This document shows positions 34,667 through 46,210 of a DNA stretch of 64,000 nucleotides, one piece after another. The stretch's first letter is position 1. The number at the start of each line of letters is the position of its first letter. Made by a program: the position numbers and the translations under genes. The notes under the pieces are model-generated. The model was not told where the DNA came from, did not search any database, and saw only the letters and a list, made by a program, of their open reading frames with translations. Origin of the DNA: Dryas octopetala (taxonomy: Eukaryota; Streptophyta; Magnoliopsida; Rosales; Rosaceae); assembly GCA_963921425.1 (NCBI GenBank), contig OY992835.1, positions 20,646,001 to 20,710,000 on the forward strand, written 5' to 3'.

Positions 34667-35120
34667 CCCCCCACTAATTCCAACTTACTTTTGTCCCATT
34701 AACGCTTTAAGTCTTGAACGTGATAATCAGCCATTGATCATCACCACAAACAATCTTGTCAAGACCATTGAGATGGACCATATAGTCTTGCAAAGCCACC
34801 CTTTTAAATAATTCACCCCATAAAATTAGATCATGCCGAAAGTCTTGATAAACCACTCATAAAGTTTGCCAAAATAGTTATATAACTTATATTATACACA
34901 TAATTTTTTCGCATGGAAATTACACATAATTCCAATCATATTTGTGCACACATTGTGTTGTGTAACTTCTGTTACACTTTTCTTTTTAACGTAGCTTTAC
35001 TCAACTTGAGTTGAATTTCAAGGGCACCTTGATCATCTTTGGGGCAATTCACATTGTGTTCATATAAATTGATAATAAATTACTCAATATTTGTATTTTT
35101 TATCTATTTAACTGGTTAAT
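34591..35120 (-). repeat. RLP upstream flank with (CT)n tract (flank copy 4)
   Basis: Begins AGTCCTCCTCAGCATTATTC, then a CT tract (about 34,602-34,663), then the same block order as copies 2 and 3 up to GATAATAAATTACTCAATATT. It abuts the PPR gene promoter region, which starts roughly at 35,120. Confidence 0.75.
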
Positions 35121-35323
35121 TAATTTATTTTTTGTTCACTTCTTAAGTGGGTTGTTTTTTTTCACCAAGTGATATTGACATGTAATTTGATTTTTTTTGG
35201 TGACCAAACGCTAGAGAAGTTGAGAAACAACGATCCTGTTTGAAACTTTGGAAGTCTCAACATTCTTCATGAAACCGCGCGAAAAAACATGAAGGTGGAA
35301 AGCATACCCGTCTTCACTGGACT

Positions 35324-38300
35324 ATGTTTCGCTGGTTGCTCTTGCTCACACCCTCTCACGCTTACAGAAGAAGAAGACTCCCTCACTGTTCAAACCCTGC
35401 TTTCACTTTCACTACATTCACTGCCTCCCCTGTTGTTGTCTCAGACCCACCACACGCCTCTCTCTTCTTCAAATCGCAAAACCCAACTCGCCCTCTAATC
35501 CCATTGCAAAACTTGGTTGATCACTACCTATCACCCCACACGCAGCTCCAAACCCCACCCTCTTCTCCACATTTCACGCACACCAACACTGGAACATATG
35601 GGTATCTTGCTACTCGGTACCGGGACTCGCGTACCTCAAATGACGCTCAAAGCTTCCATTTGCACATTTTCAAACATGGGTTTGCTAATGATTTGTTTTT
35701 GTGCAATACCCTTCTTAATGTTTACGTCAGAATTGGTGCTTTGGTGGAAGCGCGTAAGTTGTTCGAAGAAATGCCTGATAGGAACTCGGTTACGTGGGCT
35801 TGCTTGATTTCGGGGTATGCCCAGAATGGTATGCCAAATGAGGCGTGTGCGCATTTTAAACAGATGGTTTCTGATGGTTTTTTGCCGAGTCCTTATGCTT
35901 TTGGTAGTGTTCTTCGAGCTTGCCAGGAGTCCGGTCTTTGCAAGCTTAAGTTTGGGATGCAAATTCATGGGTTAATATGTAAAACGAAGCATGCGTCTGA
36001 TGTGGTAATGGCTAATGTGCTGATGTCAATGTATGGAAGATGTTTGGGTTTTCTTGATGATGCTTACCGGGTTTTCTATGAGATAAAGGTTAGAAATTCA
36101 ATATCTTGGAATTCTATTATTTCGGTTTATTGCCAGAGAGGTGATGCAGTCTCTGTTTTCAAGCTTTTCTCAAGCATGGAAAAGGATGGTTTAGCTTTCA
36201 GTTTGCAACCTAGTGAGTACACATTTGGTAGCTTAATTACTGCTGCTTGTTCTTTAGCTGATTCTGGTTTGAGTTTGCTTCAGCAATTGCTGGCCAGGGT
36301 AAAAAAATCTGGATTTTTGCAGGATTTGTATGTAGGAAGTGCTTTGGTTAGTGGGTTTGCAAGGTTTGGGTTAATTGATTATTCTTGGAAGATTTTCGAG
36401 CAGATGAGTGAGAGGAATGCAGTATCTATGAATGGATTGATGGTTGGATTGGTGAGGCAAAAGCGAGGAGAAGAAGCCACTGAAGTTTTCATGGAGATGA
36501 AGGACTTGGTTAGAATAAACCTTGATTCACTTGTGGTTCTTTTAAGTTCCTTTGCTGAATTTTCTGTTTTGGAGGAAGGTAAAAGAAAGGGAAGAGAGGT
36601 TCACGCACATGTAATTGGGACTGGCTTGATTTACAGGAAGGTTGCAATAGGAAATGGACTTGTTAATATGTATGCTAAATGTGGTGCTATTGATGATGCC
36701 TGCTCAGTTTTCAGGCACATGGTCGACAAAGACTTAATCTCATGGAACTCTCTGATTTCGGGACTTGACCAGAATGAGCGTTCTGAAGATGCAGTCATAA
36801 ACTTCTGTGAAATGAGGAGATCTGAGTTGACGCCTTCAAATTTCACTTTAATTAGTGCTTTGAGTTCATGTGCAAGCTTGGGGTGGATCATGCTGGGACA
36901 GCAGATGCATTGTGAAGCACTTAAATTGGGACTTGATTTGGATGTTTCAGTTTCAAATGCTCTTCTTGCATTGTATTCTGACACTGGGTATCTTAGTGAA
37001 TGCCGAAATGTTTTCTTCTTGATGCCGGAGTACGATCAAGTCTCATGGAATTCTATAATTGGGGCTTTAGCTGGTGCAGAGGCATCAGTTTTAGAAGCTG
37101 TAGAATATTTCTTGGACATGATGCAATCTGGATGGAAACTTAATAGAGTAACATTTATGAACATTCTTGCGGCAGCTTCATCTGTCTCAGTTCACGAGAT
37201 GAGCCAGCAGATTCATGCTGTTGTCTTAAAATACAATGCTGCGGAAGACTGTGTTATTGAGAATGCGCTTATGGCTTGCTATGGAAAGTGTGGAGGGATA
37301 GATGATTGTGAGAAGATATTTTCTAGAATGTCTGAGAGAAAGGATGAAGTAAGTTGGAATTCCATGATTTCTGGATACATACACAATGAGCTATTGCCCA
37401 AGGCCATGGATTTGGTCTGGCTCATGATGCAGAGGGGTCAGAGATTAGACTCTTTTACCTTTGCTACTGTTCTCAGTGCTTGTGCATCAGTTGCAACATT
37501 AGAGCGTGGTATGCAAGTTCATGCTTGTGGGATAAGAGCTTGTTTGGAATCAGATGTTGTAGTTGGGAGTGCACTCATTGACATGTACTCAAAATGTGGA
37601 AGAATTGATTATGCTTCAAGATTCTTCGAGTTGATGCCAGTGAGGAATGTATATTCCTGGAATTCATTGATATCCGGGTATGCTCGCAATGGACATGGAC
37701 ACAAAGCTCTGAGGCTTTTCACGCAGATGAAGCAACAAGGTCAGATGCCAGATCATGTTACATTTGTCGGGGTCTTATCAGCTTGTAGCCATGCAGGACT
37801 TGTGGAGGAAGGGTTTCAGCATTTCAAATCCATGAGTAAAATACATGGACTGGCTCCTAGGATGGAGCACTTTTCATGTATGGTCGATCTTCTTGGCCGG
37901 GCAGGCAAACTAAATAAGATAGAGGACTTCATTAATAAAATGCCAATGAAGCCTAATGTTCTTATTTGGAGGACAGTTTTAGGGGCTTGTGGCCGAGCTA
38001 ATGGTTGTAACACAGAGCTAGGCAGGAGAGCTGCTGAAATGCTTTTGGAGTCGGAACCCCAAAACGCTGTGAACTATGTGCTTCTTGCTAACATGTATGC
38101 TTCCGGAGGGAAGTGGGATGAAGTGGCAAAGGCTAGAATGGCAATGAGGAAGGCAGCAGTGAAGAAGGAAGCTGGGTGTAGTTGGGTCACCATGAAGGAT
38201 GGTGTTCATGTTTTTATAGCTGGAGACAAGTCACACCCAGAGAAGGATTTGATATATGAAAAACTGAAGGAACTCAACAAGAAAATGAGGGATGCCGGAT

Positions 38301-38575
38301 ATGTGCCTGAGACGAAATTTGCTCTTTATGATCTTGAACTGGAGAATAAGGAAGAACTCCTGAGCTATCACAGTGAGAAGCTTGCAGTTGCATATGTTCT
38401 TACTTGCGAATCACAGCTGCCTATAAGGATCATGAAAAATCTTCGTGTTTGTGGTGACTGCCACTCCGCTTTCAAATACATATCGAAGATTGTTGGCAGG
38501 CAAATAGTATTGCGAGATTCAAACAGATTTCATCATTTTGCAGATGGCAAGTGTTCATGTGGGGATTACTGGTAA
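35324..38575 (+). CDS. DYW-type pentatricopeptide repeat protein (organelle RNA editing), At5g09950/MEF7-like
   Basis: Intronless, 1083 aa. PLS-type PPR proteins bind organellar transcripts, and the DYW domain is the cytidine deaminase of C-to-U editing (family knowledge). The N-terminus is rich in Ser, Thr and Arg, consistent with mitochondrial or plastid targeting. From about residue 110 there are some 20 PPR motifs with the usual 'NxLISGYAQNG', 'VSWNSMISGY' and 'ALIDMYSKCG' signatures. E1/E2 motifs follow (GAAC...LGACGRANG...GCSWV). The DYW domain has the zinc-binding HSE (YHSEKLA) and CxxC (CGDCHSAFKYIS) motifs and ends CSCGDYW. All deaminase ligands are present, so the gene looks functional. 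The start ATG is the first in frame. Arabidopsis At5g09950 is the closest protein I recall; I withhold the symbol because orthology was not tested. Confidence 0.93.
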   Translation: MFRWLLLLTPSHAYRRRRLPHCSNPAFTFTTFTASPVVVSDPPHASLFFKSQNPTRPLIPLQNLVDHYLSPHTQLQTPPSSPHFTHTNTGTYGYLATRYRDSRTSNDAQSFHLHIFKHGFANDLFLCNTLLNVYVRIGALVEARKLFEEMPDRNSVTWACLISGYAQNGMPNEACAHFKQMVSDGFLPSPYAFGSVLRACQESGLCKLKFGMQIHGLICKTKHASDVVMANVLMSMYGRCLGFLDDAYRVFYEIKVRNSISWNSIISVYCQRGDAVSVFKLFSSMEKDGLAFSLQPSEYTFGSLITAACSLADSGLSLLQQLLARVKKSGFLQDLYVGSALVSGFARFGLIDYSWKIFEQMSERNAVSMNGLMVGLVRQKRGEEATEVFMEMKDLVRINLDSLVVLLSSFAEFSVLEEGKRKGREVHAHVIGTGLIYRKVAIGNGLVNMYAKCGAIDDACSVFRHMVDKDLISWNSLISGLDQNERSEDAVINFCEMRRSELTPSNFTLISALSSCASLGWIMLGQQMHCEALKLGLDLDVSVSNALLALYSDTGYLSECRNVFFLMPEYDQVSWNSIIGALAGAEASVLEAVEYFLDMMQSGWKLNRVTFMNILAAASSVSVHEMSQQIHAVVLKYNAAEDCVIENALMACYGKCGGIDDCEKIFSRMSERKDEVSWNSMISGYIHNELLPKAMDLVWLMMQRGQRLDSFTFATVLSACASVATLERGMQVHACGIRACLESDVVVGSALIDMYSKCGRIDYASRFFELMPVRNVYSWNSLISGYARNGHGHKALRLFTQMKQQGQMPDHVTFVGVLSACSHAGLVEEGFQHFKSMSKIHGLAPRMEHFSCMVDLLGRAGKLNKIEDFINKMPMKPNVLIWRTVLGACGRANGCNTELGRRAAEMLLESEPQNAVNYVLLANMYASGGKWDEVAKARMAMRKAAVKKEAGCSWVTMKDGVHVFIAGDKSHPEKDLIYEKLKELNKKMRDAGYVPETKFALYDLELENKEELLSYHSEKLAVAYVLTCESQLPIRIMKNLRVCGDCHSAFKYISKIVGRQIVLRDSNRFHHFADGKCSCGDYW

Positions 38576-40867
38576 TCGATTAGTTGGTATTCAGTACTAA
38601 TGGAGACCTTGAGCATGGTTGACAATGTGAGATTTTTCATTTGGGTGACATTGATATTAGATATGAGACAATACACTGAAACGGCTGATGAGTGAGAGAG
38701 ACGAAAGTCATTTTATCAACTAAGCTAGCCGACACTTTTTCATAGTAGCTTAAATTTGGCATTGTTGTACAGTAATTTATTATTTTGGGTTACAACATGT
38801 GTATCAAACAAATTTTGGCTAATTTAAAGAAGTCCAGGATTTATGTGAGGCTGCTTATTGTGCAGCATAACCTTCAATAATTATGTACTCCAAGTAGGGA
38901 AATTCAAGCTCTGCATGTGGTAAGCTGAGAAAATGAGTAGTTATCATTCTTAAACTCATAAACTTTTTTTTTTTTTTTTTAAATTGCATATAGGTCCGTA
39001 GTCTTTTCTCAACTCTTTTAATTTTCTAAATGGTTTTCTAACATGCTTGGATGTGCATAACTTGAGACTTAACTTTTGATACTTGAAAACGGGGAGAAAA
39101 ACTTATCTGTTATGGATAACTCATTACATATTAAGTCACGTGATCAGAGATAATAAATGTATACATTCATACATACAAATTTTACTTCTCGAAGGGAGTT
39201 TAAGTATATTACTCAAACAAGTCGAGTTCAAAGGTTAAAGAGGTTTAGATATTAAATTTTCACTAAACTTGCAAAACTCGGAAACGGATGGTTCCAAGTA
39301 TGTGAAGCAATCTGAAACCTATCATGCTTAATAATTAAATCCACAACCAAAGTAGCCTTCCAATAATATGTGACGAAATGACACTGGAAAACAGCTAACA
39401 AGTTGAAAAATGTCATTGACTAAAGATTGCACCCACCAAAGCATCTAAAACATACAAGAGAATCATTATCTTTTTTTTTTTTTTTGAGAACAAATCAATC
39501 ATTGTCTTCAAACACAAATTTTTAACAGATTACTATTTTTGTTAGAAAATCTAAATTTTTGCTATTTTTTGCAATTTCTGTTTTGATCAAAAGACCTATA
39601 ATACTATAAGCCCACAACTCAGATTTTAGTAGGCCCACAACTAGCGTGACTATGCTGACTTGGTGGCCATACTGGAGTAGACCCATTACTCTATTTGGGC
39701 TTCCATTGACTTCTTTTTTTTGGGCCTCCATTGACTTCTTCTACAATAATATCTTCTTCAGTTTTCTAAAAATAACTGAAATTCTTTTACAGAGACGATG
39801 AAGAACCCAAAGCGCGAAGAAAAACACAAAAAGGGATTTATTTTTCCTCTCGCATTTCTTTATCGGGTATGCAATTTCTCTTCAAATTGATTAATCCCTG
39901 TTTAAAGTTAAGTTTTTTACCTTATTCACAACAACTGTAAGTTATGGGTTTTTTGAACTAATTTTCTTATAATTTTTCATGTTCATGAACTTCCGGACCT
40001 AAGCACTTGGAGCTGCTCTGCAACACCACATTGTCAAAGTCTGAATAATTATAGCCACTTGACGGCCTTCTATACTGGTACGTGCCATTTTTATAATACT
40101 ACGTATACTTTTTAGTTTTTTTTTTTTTTCTCACTGCCTGAAAGCTCAATTTTTGGGGGTTTTAAAAAAAAATAAAAGTTCAATCCATGTTTGTTGCTGG
40201 TTATCTTTTATTTTTCCCATTTCTTTTACTCAAATTCTAACCGTGACATGTCTCTGCTGTGGAAATGTGGAATTGTGATTTATTGTTAGTCCATAACAAA
40301 TTTATTTATTTTTCTATTAATTTAGCTTTCACTATCTTCAGCTAAACTGTACAATCTTTTCTTCTGTTTTTTGTTTTTTATATAGTATTCAGTCTTAGTC
40401 ATGAAGTGGGTCTGGTTTGTTTTGCTTCAGTTTTCGTTCTTTGCTTTGTTTGGAGTTTGGACTTCAACCACATAATGAATTATGCATTTTAAGGAAATAT
40501 TTCCCTTTATTTTCTTTAAATTTAAATGTTTTCCTGCTATATATGTTTCAGAGTAGTCTCTGGGACAAATAATAATGATAATGAAACAACTACTCAGTAA
40601 GTAAATAGTTGTCTATACTCAAGTGAGTAAATAGTTAAGTAGTTTTCTGGACTCAAGTAAGTAAATAGTTGTCTAGATTCAGTAAGTAAATAGTTGTCTA
40701 GACTCAGTAAGTAAATAGTTGTATTTCTTGTATATGACAGTCTGAAAAGCAACAACAAACCTTTGATTCTAAGTTCTAATTTATTTTAAATCCTTTTTTT
40801 TTCCACTGTTTGTTTGGCAAAAGGATATATAAGCTAGGACACTTCTTGCGTTTCCTAAGAAAGGGCA
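38576..40867. other. PPR 3' region, spacer and FRS leader
   Basis: No coding region is supported. The first half is AT-rich spacer. From about 39,795 the sequence looks like the leader of the FRS gene: an exon-like stretch ending ATCGGGTATGC (a possible donor at about 39,866) and an acceptor-like T-rich tract before the ATG suggest a 5'UTR intron of about 1 kb. A minisatellite lies inside it. Confidence 0.45.
40593..40722 (+). repeat. Minisatellite with repeated splice-donor-like core
   Basis: Five units of about 22-30 bp have the common core CAGTAAGTAAATAGTTGTCT, one with GTGAGT in place of GTAAGT. The array lies in the presumed leader intron of the FRS gene. Each unit holds GTAAGT or GTGAGT, the consensus of a 5' splice site. 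Confidence 0.85.
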
Positions 40868-43101
40868 ATGAAGCCATCAAATAACATCTGGATTCGACGC
40901 CAGCAGTGCCCATGTGGAGATTGGAAGTGTTATATTAAGTATGAAGGAGATGATCCAGCCTCAGTAAGTTCTCAGCATGTAAAGATTGAGACAACTCCAT
41001 CATCGTCATCATCAGAAGCTGTCTTCACTCCTTATGTTGGTCAAATTTTCCAAACTGATGATGATGCTTTTGAATACTACAGCAATTTTGCTCGGAAGAA
41101 TGGATTTTCAATTAGAAAAGCACGCTCAACAGAAAGCCAAAACTTAGGGATATATAGACGAGATTTTGTTTGCTATCGGTCAGGATTTAATCAACCAAGA
41201 AAAAAGGCCAATGTGGAGCATCCTAGGGAGCGAAAATCAGTACGATGTGGATGCGATGCGAAGTTGTATTTGACGAAGGAAATTGTTGACGGTGTTACTC
41301 AATGGTATGTTTCACAGTTTAGTAATGTTCATAATCATGAGTTATTGGAAGATGACCAAGTGCGCCTACTTCCTGCATATCGTAAAATACAAGAGTCTGA
41401 TCAAGAACGCATTCTTTTACTCTCCAAAGCTGGGTTTCCTGTAAACCGGATAGTGAAGGTGTTGGAGCTAGAAAGGGGAGTTCAACCTGGACAGTTGCCC
41501 TTCATAGAGAAAGATGTTAGGAATTTTGTTCGGACTTGTAAGAAGACTGTTCAAGAAAATGATGCTTTGCTCTCTGAGAAAAGAGAGAATGATATGCTAG
41601 AACTTCTCGAGGCCTGCAAGGCTATGACAGAGAGGGATCCAGATTTTGTCTATGATTATACTATAGATGAAAATGAGAAGGTTGAAAATATTGCATGGTC
41701 ATATGGCGACTCAATTCGTGCATATACTGTTTTTGGTGATGTAGTTACTTTTGACACTACATATCGTTCTGTTACTTATGGATTACTCCTTGGAGTGTGG
41801 TTTGGTATTGATAATCATGGCAAGGCAATCTTCTTAGGGTGTGTGCTGCTACAAGATGAAAGTTCTCATTCATTTGCTTGGGCTTTACAGGTTTGTGGAT
41901 GTAAATTCTTGTGATCAATGTGCTCCAGTCTTTGTGTGTTTTCTTATGATTTTCTTCTTTTGAACAGGCTTTTATGCGATTTATGGGAGGAAGATGTCCA
42001 CAAACTATTCTAACTGATATAGACTCAGGGCTCAGAGATGCAATAGCAAGTGAATTTCCAAATACAAAACACGTTATATGTATATGGCATATTCTATCCA
42101 AACTATCCAGTTGGTTCTCTTTGCCTCTCGGATCACAGTATGTAAATTTTAAAGCTGAGTTTGACATGTTGTCTCACCTGGAGAGTGTAGAAGACTTTGA
42201 ACATCAATGGAACATTTTGGTTGCTCGGTTTGGCCTTGTGTCTGATAAGCATATAGCTTTATTGTATTCATATCGAGCGTCATGGCCATTTCCTTACATT
42301 AGAAGTTACTTTCTTGCTCGGACACTGACAGCCGATTTTTCACTGTCTTTGGAGTCATTCTTGAAAAGAATTTTGAATGCAGAGACATGTCTGCAAGTAT
42401 TCTTTGAGCAGGTATGTCTATTGAATTTTTCTGTGCATGTATGTTCTTCAAATTTGGATAATTGCATCATTAAGTTCTATTTTGGGATCTTGAAGGTTAT
42501 GGTTGCTGCTAACTTTGGGACTCAGACCAGAGAAGGGATGCAGTATATGCATGTCAAGACCGGCATGCCTATTGAAGAACATGCACGGAATATTCTTACA
42601 CCTTATGCTTTCAATGTCTTACAACATGAAATTGTTCTGTCTGTGCAATATGCAACAACAGAAATGGCAAATGGATCATATCTTGTGCGACACTTCAAGA
42701 AATTGGACGGAGAGTGTCTTGTCATTTGGATACCAGATGATGAGCAAATTCACTGTTCCTGTAAGGAATTTGAGCATTCTGGAATTTTATGCAGGCATTC
42801 CCTTCGCGTACTTGTAGTGAAGAACTACTTTCAACTCCCTGAAAAATATTTTCTGCTCCGTTGGCGGCTAGAAAGTTCCTTGGTTTCTTTGGATGATCAA
42901 AATGCACAAATCAGCAGCGACGAGTGTGCTCAGGTGTTTCACACTCTTGCTGCTACTTTATTGACAGAGTCGTTAATCTCCAAGGAAAGATTTAATTATG
43001 TTCATAAAGAACTGACCAGTCTTCTTGAGCATGTTAGAAATATGCCAGTAATTGAAGAATATGCTGTGAATATGGCTGCTAATAACATCAGTGAATCCTA
43101 G
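40868..43101 (+). CDS. FAR1-RELATED SEQUENCE transcription factor, FRS11-like
   Basis: A nuclear regulator domesticated from a Mutator-like transposase; founding members FHY3/FAR1 act in phytochrome A signalling. Exons 40868-41890, 41968-42411 and 42496-43101 give 690 aa. Domains: a leader with QCPCGDWKCYIKYEG (about 13-27); FAR1 zinc-finger DNA-binding domain (about 70-160) with CYRSGFNQ, RCGCDAKL and HNHELL; MULE transposase-derived domain (about 270-480) with FDTTYRS, TILTDIDSGLRDAI and HVICIWHILSK; SWIM zinc finger with Cys576, Cys578, Cys588 and His590 (CSCKEFEHSGILCRH). All key ligands are present. Sequence and the QCPCGDWKCY leader match proteins annotated FRS11 in rosids; the exact subgroup number is from memory. 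Intron 2 (84 nt) contains no stop in frame. Confidence 0.92.
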
Positions 43102-43706
43102 GCGTCTTGGCTTAGCAAATGACGGTTAATATGGATGCTGCACCGGGACCCTTGTTCATTATAGGATTCAGGATCATTGGAGGGTGAATGAGGTGGTGTG
43201 CAAGGCATCAAATAGTATTCATTAACATTAATAAGCTCACACTACGAATATTTGCAAACAAGATAAAGGAACAGTATACAATTTTTTATCGACCCTGGCG
43301 AGCCAGCTCAGATTGTCTGAATGAATGGCATTTTTTCAGTGCATTTACTCCGAGTACCACTAAATGTTGGAAAGAGGTGGAAAGAGGGGTAGGGGGAAGC
43401 TTGGCATTGTTCAGTGTAAAGTGTAAGTTGCAATTTTGATAAATCCCCTTATAATGTAAATTGGGATACCATCTTGGCAGTTATGTCTGTTATGTGATTA
43501 TGTTGGTTCTGAAATAATTATGATTATGAACCTCACTCTCTGGTCTCCTCCATTTAGGGATGAAACAAGAATTTATGCAAAATCCACTGTTCCTTGTATT
43601 TTCTCAAAATTATTTTCATTTGTAAATCATATTCCATTACAGCTCAAGACTCAACTCGTTCCATCAAAGTTTGAATTGGACCACTACCAGAGAAGGTGCA
43701 AAGACT
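43102..43706. other. FRS 3' region
   Basis: Probable 3'UTR of the FRS gene followed by spacer. The short open frames at 43,188-43,439 and 43,520-43,741 have no recognisable domain. Confidence 0.5.
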
Positions 43707-46210
43707 TGCTCATCACTTTTATTGTAGAGTGGGGTCAATAAAAAAATGACACTGGCCTGTTTCTGTAGGTCCTTTAAATGGAATTCAATGTCTTTCATTG
43801 TTGTCATAAGTAACACTCATCAAAGTTCAAAACGACAAAGCATTACTTTCACGGTTTCACCTAGACTCTCCAATGAACAGTTTAGTTTCCCTGGCTTTAT
43901 TATGTTTGCCACAGAAGAAAACGTCTGGTTAGGGTTGGGGGCACATAAAACACGAATAAATTCATGTCCCCCACTCTACCTGGCTGTTCAAGTGCAATAT
44001 TTGTGAGTGTTTGGCATCAAGGAAACCAGGACAAGTCCAAAGTCAATTTCACTCTCATCTTGTTTCTCCTTTTTTTCTCTTTGTTTCTATCCTTATTTTA
44101 CTCCGGTCATTTTTTATTTCTCAAGAAAGAGGAGGGCCGAGAGTCGAGCACCAATGTTAGTGCATTTTAAGTACTAGATCCTAAAACTTAAGCTATCGAG
44201 AATAAACAAACAATGTATATACACTCTTCATGTGCAGCCCCATCATGCACGTTTGTATGAGGAGAGGTAGATATATGTACAATATACGAGTAGCTCCATC
44301 TTGTTGTTGGCATGCTAAGTGATTAGCAGGGGTTGAAGGTTTCGCACACAAAACCTTCTGTAACTAGTCCTTTGATACCAATATATGTCAAACAACTATT
44401 GTACCAAAAGTTTAAACAAAATGGATCAATAATGTATATATCAAACTGCCTAACAATAAACTCACTCTACAATAAGGCAATCTGATGAAATAAGTTTTAT
44501 TGCTGGTCAATGGTGATGCATAATTTGGTGCTACAGTTGTTTGTCTCTCTTCCTTGTCACGTATATACTAGAGAGAGAATGTTGTTGTGCATGCTCATTA
44601 CACACTTAATTATCTGCATTAAGATTTGAAGATCTCCTAAGTTTTGTAGGAGAGGGTCCCTTTGTGTCTATTGAAACAGCGACAAGAAGTAGCAAATTGA
44701 CTCACACCCTGTTCTAGGACTAGAAAGAAAATTTTGGGCAACTCATAATCATGTGGTTACATGCACTAAAGTCTATAAAGATTGGAAGATGTCAAAGATT
44801 AGAGCGATGAGATTCCACACAATTACACACCCATTTAAATTTGGAATATGCGATCATATGATGCTCGATCAGAAAAAGTTGGGAAATACATGTGTAACAC
44901 ACAGGGATTCCTACCCCCTTATAATTAATGAAAGTGGAGGGATTCAATGTTGTATGGGTCTTTCCCTTATGCAAATGCAAGGCCACAAAAGTAATCACCA
45001 GTATAAAAAGACTTAATTTCTCATCACTTTTATTGTATGTCCTTTAAATAGAATTTAATGTCTTTCATTGTCATATAAACATGGATGAAAATATCTACGA
45101 TATGGTCGATATATTCGTTGAGATATCCATAATTTCATTCACTAATATTTAAGTAAGCTGTAACCGATATTTCTTCGATATCGGTATATTTTGAAAAAAT
45201 ATCGATATATGTTGAAAAAATATTGATATATATCAGCAGAATATTAATATATGTCGACAAAATATCAGTAATATTGGTAGCATATCAGTATATATCGACA
45301 GAATTGTATAAAAAATTTCAAAATTTAAGAAGAAAAAGAGGAATAAGATGAAATCAAATCAAATCCAGCCATAATTAGATCAAAACTCATCTACTAATCT
45401 TAATTAATCAACAATAAACTAACAAAAGATCAAAATCTAACTCAACTTTCTTTACATCGATATATCTGTAAATTTGAGTACCGATTTTGAAGGAATTTCC
45501 GATTTTTATCCTGGCATATAAGTAATACTCATCATGGCATATAATACTCATCAAGATTGAAAAGGCCGGACAGAGCAATACTTTCACATTGACTCTTCAA
45601 TCAACAATTGAGTTTCCCTGGCTTTATTTTGTTAGCCACAGAAGAAAACGTCTGGTTGGTGTTGGGTGCTAAATTCATGCATGTCTCCCACTCTACCTGG
45701 CTTTTGAATAGCGCGCAATATTAATTTCTCAGTGTTTAGCTCCAAGGAAACCAGGACAAGTCCAAACTTAATTTCACTCTCATCATGTTTCCTTCTTTTG
45801 TTTGCGTCCTTATTTTACTCCCATCATTTTTATTTTATTCAAGGGAGAGGAGGGGCGAGAGTCGAGCTCTAAAAGTTTTTTGTTTTTTGTTTGTTTTGGT
45901 TCGGAAAAGGAGAGGGTTGAGAGTCAGGTTCCTATGTAAGTGCGTTTTCATTAGAGTTACCATTTTACTCTCACCATCGAGTACGTGTTGTGCATGTGCA
46001 TTATGCACCTAATATATTATGCTCATTAAGATTTGATGGTCTCTAAGTTTTGTCGGAGATGGTCCCTTTGTGTCTACTAAAACAGCTTGCGCCAAGAAGT
46101 ACGTAGTAGCAAATTGATACACACACACAACCCTGTTTAAAGACTAGAGAGAAATTTTGGGCAACTCATCATCATGTGGTAAACATGCATGCACAAAAAG
46201 TCTATTAATA
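43707..46210. repeat. Diverged non-coding tandem duplication
   Basis: Copy 1 (about 43,707-44,770) and copy 2 (about 45,018-46,210) share, in order: TCATCACTTTTATTGTA; CCTTTAAATGGAATTCAATG or near match; CACAGAAGAAAACGTCTGGTT; CTCTACCTGGCT; GGAAACCAGGACAAGTCCAAA; TTAAGATTTGA; GGTCCCTTTGTGTCTA; and TTTTGGGCAACTCAT. Copy 1 has about 400 bp not seen in copy 2; copy 2 has a transposon insertion. No frame is conserved between copies, so the unit is non-coding or an unrecognised RNA or promoter segment. Confidence 0.8.
45080..45514. mobile_element. hAT-like insertion rich in ATATCGATAT repeats
   Basis: This 435-bp segment is present in copy 2 of the tandem duplication and absent from copy 1, so it is a later insertion. 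Flanks are CATATAAA (45072-45079) and CATATAAG (45515-45522), an 8-bp duplication with one mismatch. The ends pair imperfectly (CATGGATGAAAAT against CCAGGATAAAAAT). The interior repeats ATATCGATATAT-type motifs. hAT assignment is tentative. Confidence 0.6.

Noticed and set aside
17051-43101. Functional pairing of PHYC with the FAR1-related gene
   Set aside because: FHY3/FAR1 act in phytochrome A signalling, but closeness of these two genes here is not evidence of a link and I know no conserved pairing.
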